Positions 63,390 through 64,000 of a DNA stretch of 64,000 nucleotides are shown piece by piece. Position 1 is the stretch's first letter. The number at the start of each line of letters is the position of its first letter. The notes under the pieces are model-generated. The model was not told the DNA's origin. It did not search any database and was given only the letters and a program-made list of their open reading frames with translations. This stretch comes from Chitinophagaceae bacterium (GTDB lineage Bacteria > Bacteroidota > Bacteroidia > Chitinophagales > Chitinophagaceae): contig CANGEW010000009.1 in assembly GCA_947452965.1 (NCBI GenBank), positions 18,433-82,432 on the forward strand, given 5' to 3'. The position numbers were made by a program, and so were the translations under genes.

Positions 63390-63395
63390 TTATGG
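63311..63395 (+). repeat. attC-like palindrome C
   Basis: TAACAGC begins the site, and GTTATGG (63389-63395) ends it. The arms GTGTAAGAAATATTGCCT (63318-63335) and AGGCAACATCGCCTACAC (63364-63381) pair at 14 of 18 positions. The loop holds a perfect hairpin GTCCCGA/TCGGGAC (63340-63357). The layout matches site B. Confidence 0.6.
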
Positions 63396-63585
63396 TGTAT
63401 AATACATCCAGGGGCTTTTATTGTGGTTTGATCTTTTTTTCGCGGGCGTTTTAGTCTTCGTTTTTATTGTTACACTTCTCTGTCCGCCATCCTATTTGAG
63501 TTGCTCGTTTACTGATCCGCAAATAGTTACTTGATTTGCAGATGCTACGATCTGTATCCAGACATTTGCTTTGCGAATCGTCTGG
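63396..63585 (+). other. Array end without ORF, with hairpins
   Basis: About 190 bp that should start a third cassette (TTATGGTG) but contains no ORF I can call. Three inverted repeats follow one another: GCAAAT/ATTTGC (63519-63539), CAGAT/ATCTG (63539-63554) and CCAGAC/GTCTGG (63558-63585). The last one touches the first 5S-derived repeat. On the reverse strand one frame is open for 32 codons and then interrupted by TAG; I regard this as noise or a decayed gene. Confidence 0.45.
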
Positions 63586-63629
63586 GCTACCTACTCTCCC
63601 GTCCCGAGTGCTCGGGATGCAGTGCCATC
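63586..63629 (-). pseudogene. 5S rRNA 3'-end fragment, copy 1
   Basis: Reverse strand sequence ending in GGGAGAGTAGGTAGC is the 3' part of a 5S rRNA, about 44 nt, then diverges. It lacks the 5' two thirds, so it is not a functional gene. Confidence 0.8.
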
Positions 63630-63664
63630 TAAAACACGATTTGTTTTATACAATTACATAAAAT

Positions 63665-63692
63665 AAAAAGCCTATCATTTCTGAAAGGCTTT
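63665..63692 (-). terminator. Terminator copy next to 5S fragment 1
   Basis: AAAAAGCCT and AGGCTTT can pair; on the reverse strand a T-run follows. It is the rRNA-operon type terminator repeated in each unit. It stands downstream of fragment 2 in the direction of transcription. Confidence 0.7.
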
Positions 63693-63702
63693 AAAATAAA
63701 TA

Positions 63703-63751
63703 TGGCAGCTACCTACTCTCCCGTCCCGAGTATTCGGGATGCAATACCATC
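63703..63751 (-). pseudogene. 5S rRNA 3'-end fragment, copy 2
   Basis: The same 3' part (about 49 nt, starting TGGCAGCTACC on the forward strand), with changes in the helix IV loop (GAGTATTCGG) and CAATACC instead of CAGTACC. Confidence 0.82.
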
Positions 63752-63786
63752 TAAAACACGATTTGTTTTATACAATTACATAAAAT

Positions 63787-63816
63787 AAAAAGCCTATCAT
63801 TTCTGAAAGGCTTTTT
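63787..63816 (-). terminator. Terminator copy next to 5S fragment 2
   Basis: AAAAAGCCT (63787-63795) and AGGCTTTTT (63808-63816), a 9-bp stem, nearly identical to the copy at 63665. Confidence 0.75.
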
Positions 63817-63825
63817 AAATAAATA

Positions 63826-63875
63826 TGGCAGCTACCTACTCTCCCGTCCCGAGTACTCGGGATGCAGTACCATCG
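63826..63875 (-). pseudogene. 5S rRNA 3'-end fragment, copy 3
   Basis: About 50 nt with the 3' end of 5S intact (CGATGGTACTGCATCCC to GCTGCCA on the reverse strand). After CCATCG the sequence leaves 5S, so only the end is present. Confidence 0.82.
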
Positions 63876-63910
63876 AAAACATGATTTTTTAATACGAATT
63901 ACGTAAAATA

Positions 63911-63941
63911 AAAAAGCCTCTCATTTGATGAAAGGCTTTTT
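63911..63941 (-). terminator. Terminator of the 5S gene at the window edge
   Basis: AAAAAGCCT (63911-63919) pairs with AGGCTTTTT (63933-63941); an inner CAT/ATG extends the stem. On the reverse strand it lies just after the 5S 3' end and has a T-run. Confidence 0.8.
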
Positions 63942-63950
63942 AAATAAATA

Positions 63951-64000
63951 TGGCAGCTACCTACTCTCCCGTCCCGAGTGCTCGGGATGCAGTACCATCG
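63951..64000 (-). rRNA. rrf: 5S rRNA, 3' end (partial at window edge)
   Basis: The last 50 bases read on the reverse strand as CGATGGTACTGCATCCCGAG then GGGAGAGTAGGTAGCTGCCA, the 3' part of a Bacteroidota 5S rRNA. Its loop E and helix I end are conserved. The gene continues beyond the window, presumably as the end of an rRNA operon transcribed toward this region. It might instead be a further truncated copy. Confidence 0.75.

Noticed and set aside
63298..63400. CRISPR repeat or array
   Set aside because: The palindromes are not regularly spaced direct repeats with unique spacers, and no cas genes are present.
63400..63585. Reverse-strand coding frame between the array and 5S copies
   Set aside because: It is open for about 32 codons from the 5S fragment and is then broken by TAG; no motif seen. 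Decayed gene or chance.
63586..64000. CRISPR-like array because of the regular 122-125 bp period
   Set aside because: The unit is the 5S rRNA end plus a terminator; spacers are also repeats, not unique.

Overview
The window is a stretch of chromosome from a member of the Bacteroidota, most likely of the Chitinophagaceae type. It is AT-rich. Many starts are preceded by the Bacteroidota promoter element TAnnTTTG rather than by a strong Shine-Dalgarno. The gene content is lineage-typical: gliding and type IX secretion genes (gldB, gldF, gldG, gldJ, porV, a PorP/SprF protein), bshA for bacillithiol, a MurF/alanine racemase fusion, DUF4292 and EnvC-like proteins, and many SusD-free lipoproteins with a cysteine lipobox.

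Bases 1-60,700 are almost entirely ordinary chromosome, densely packed on both strands. In order they hold: an aminotransferase end and a DPP-IV-type peptidase; an S4 protein with trmD, ade and upp; a PorP/SprF protein; an EI24/CysZ-like protein, an RsmI-like methylase and bshA; a reverse block of ispF, dut, DUF4292 and EnvC-like genes; divergent porV and gldJ; a reverse operon gltX, B12-binding protein, crotonase and fumC; deoD; a forward set of deacetylase, tatD and murF followed by tRNA-Ser; a reverse block of gldF, gldG, terC, murF-alr, lspA and a repeat-bearing lipoprotein; an M43 protease; iscS, iscU and iscA; mce; a 1123-residue TolB/barrel protein; rsgA, nadE and gldB; apaG, SUI1 and nadC; gpmI; uvrC; ffh and sucA; and the ribosomal genes rpsT and rpsF-rpsR-rplI.

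The genes link into several pathways. gltX's operon, sucA and mce serve central carbon and methylmalonyl-CoA metabolism. lspA, murF, murF-alr, the EnvC-like protein and the many lipoproteins serve the envelope. The gld/por genes imply type IX secretion and perhaps gliding.

Bases 60,700-64,000 are different and are the most interesting part. A tyrosine recombinase is followed by two co-oriented accessory ORFs (a CHAP-domain protein and an unknown 141-residue protein). The ORFs are separated by long imperfect palindromes of about 85-125 nt that begin near TAACAGC and end near AAACGTTA or AACCGTTA. The ends of the first cassette are inverted complements of each other. This layout resembles an integron cassette array, but the recombinase lacks the internal insertion that marks integron integrases. 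I propose a short integron-like array with a Xer-like integrase. Past the array, the 3' end of a reverse-strand 5S rRNA gene and its terminator are repeated about every 122-125 bp, up to the window edge where an rRNA operon presumably begins.

Limits: everything here comes from reading sequence alone. Family names rest on recognised motifs, and promoters and attC-like sites are pattern matches only.
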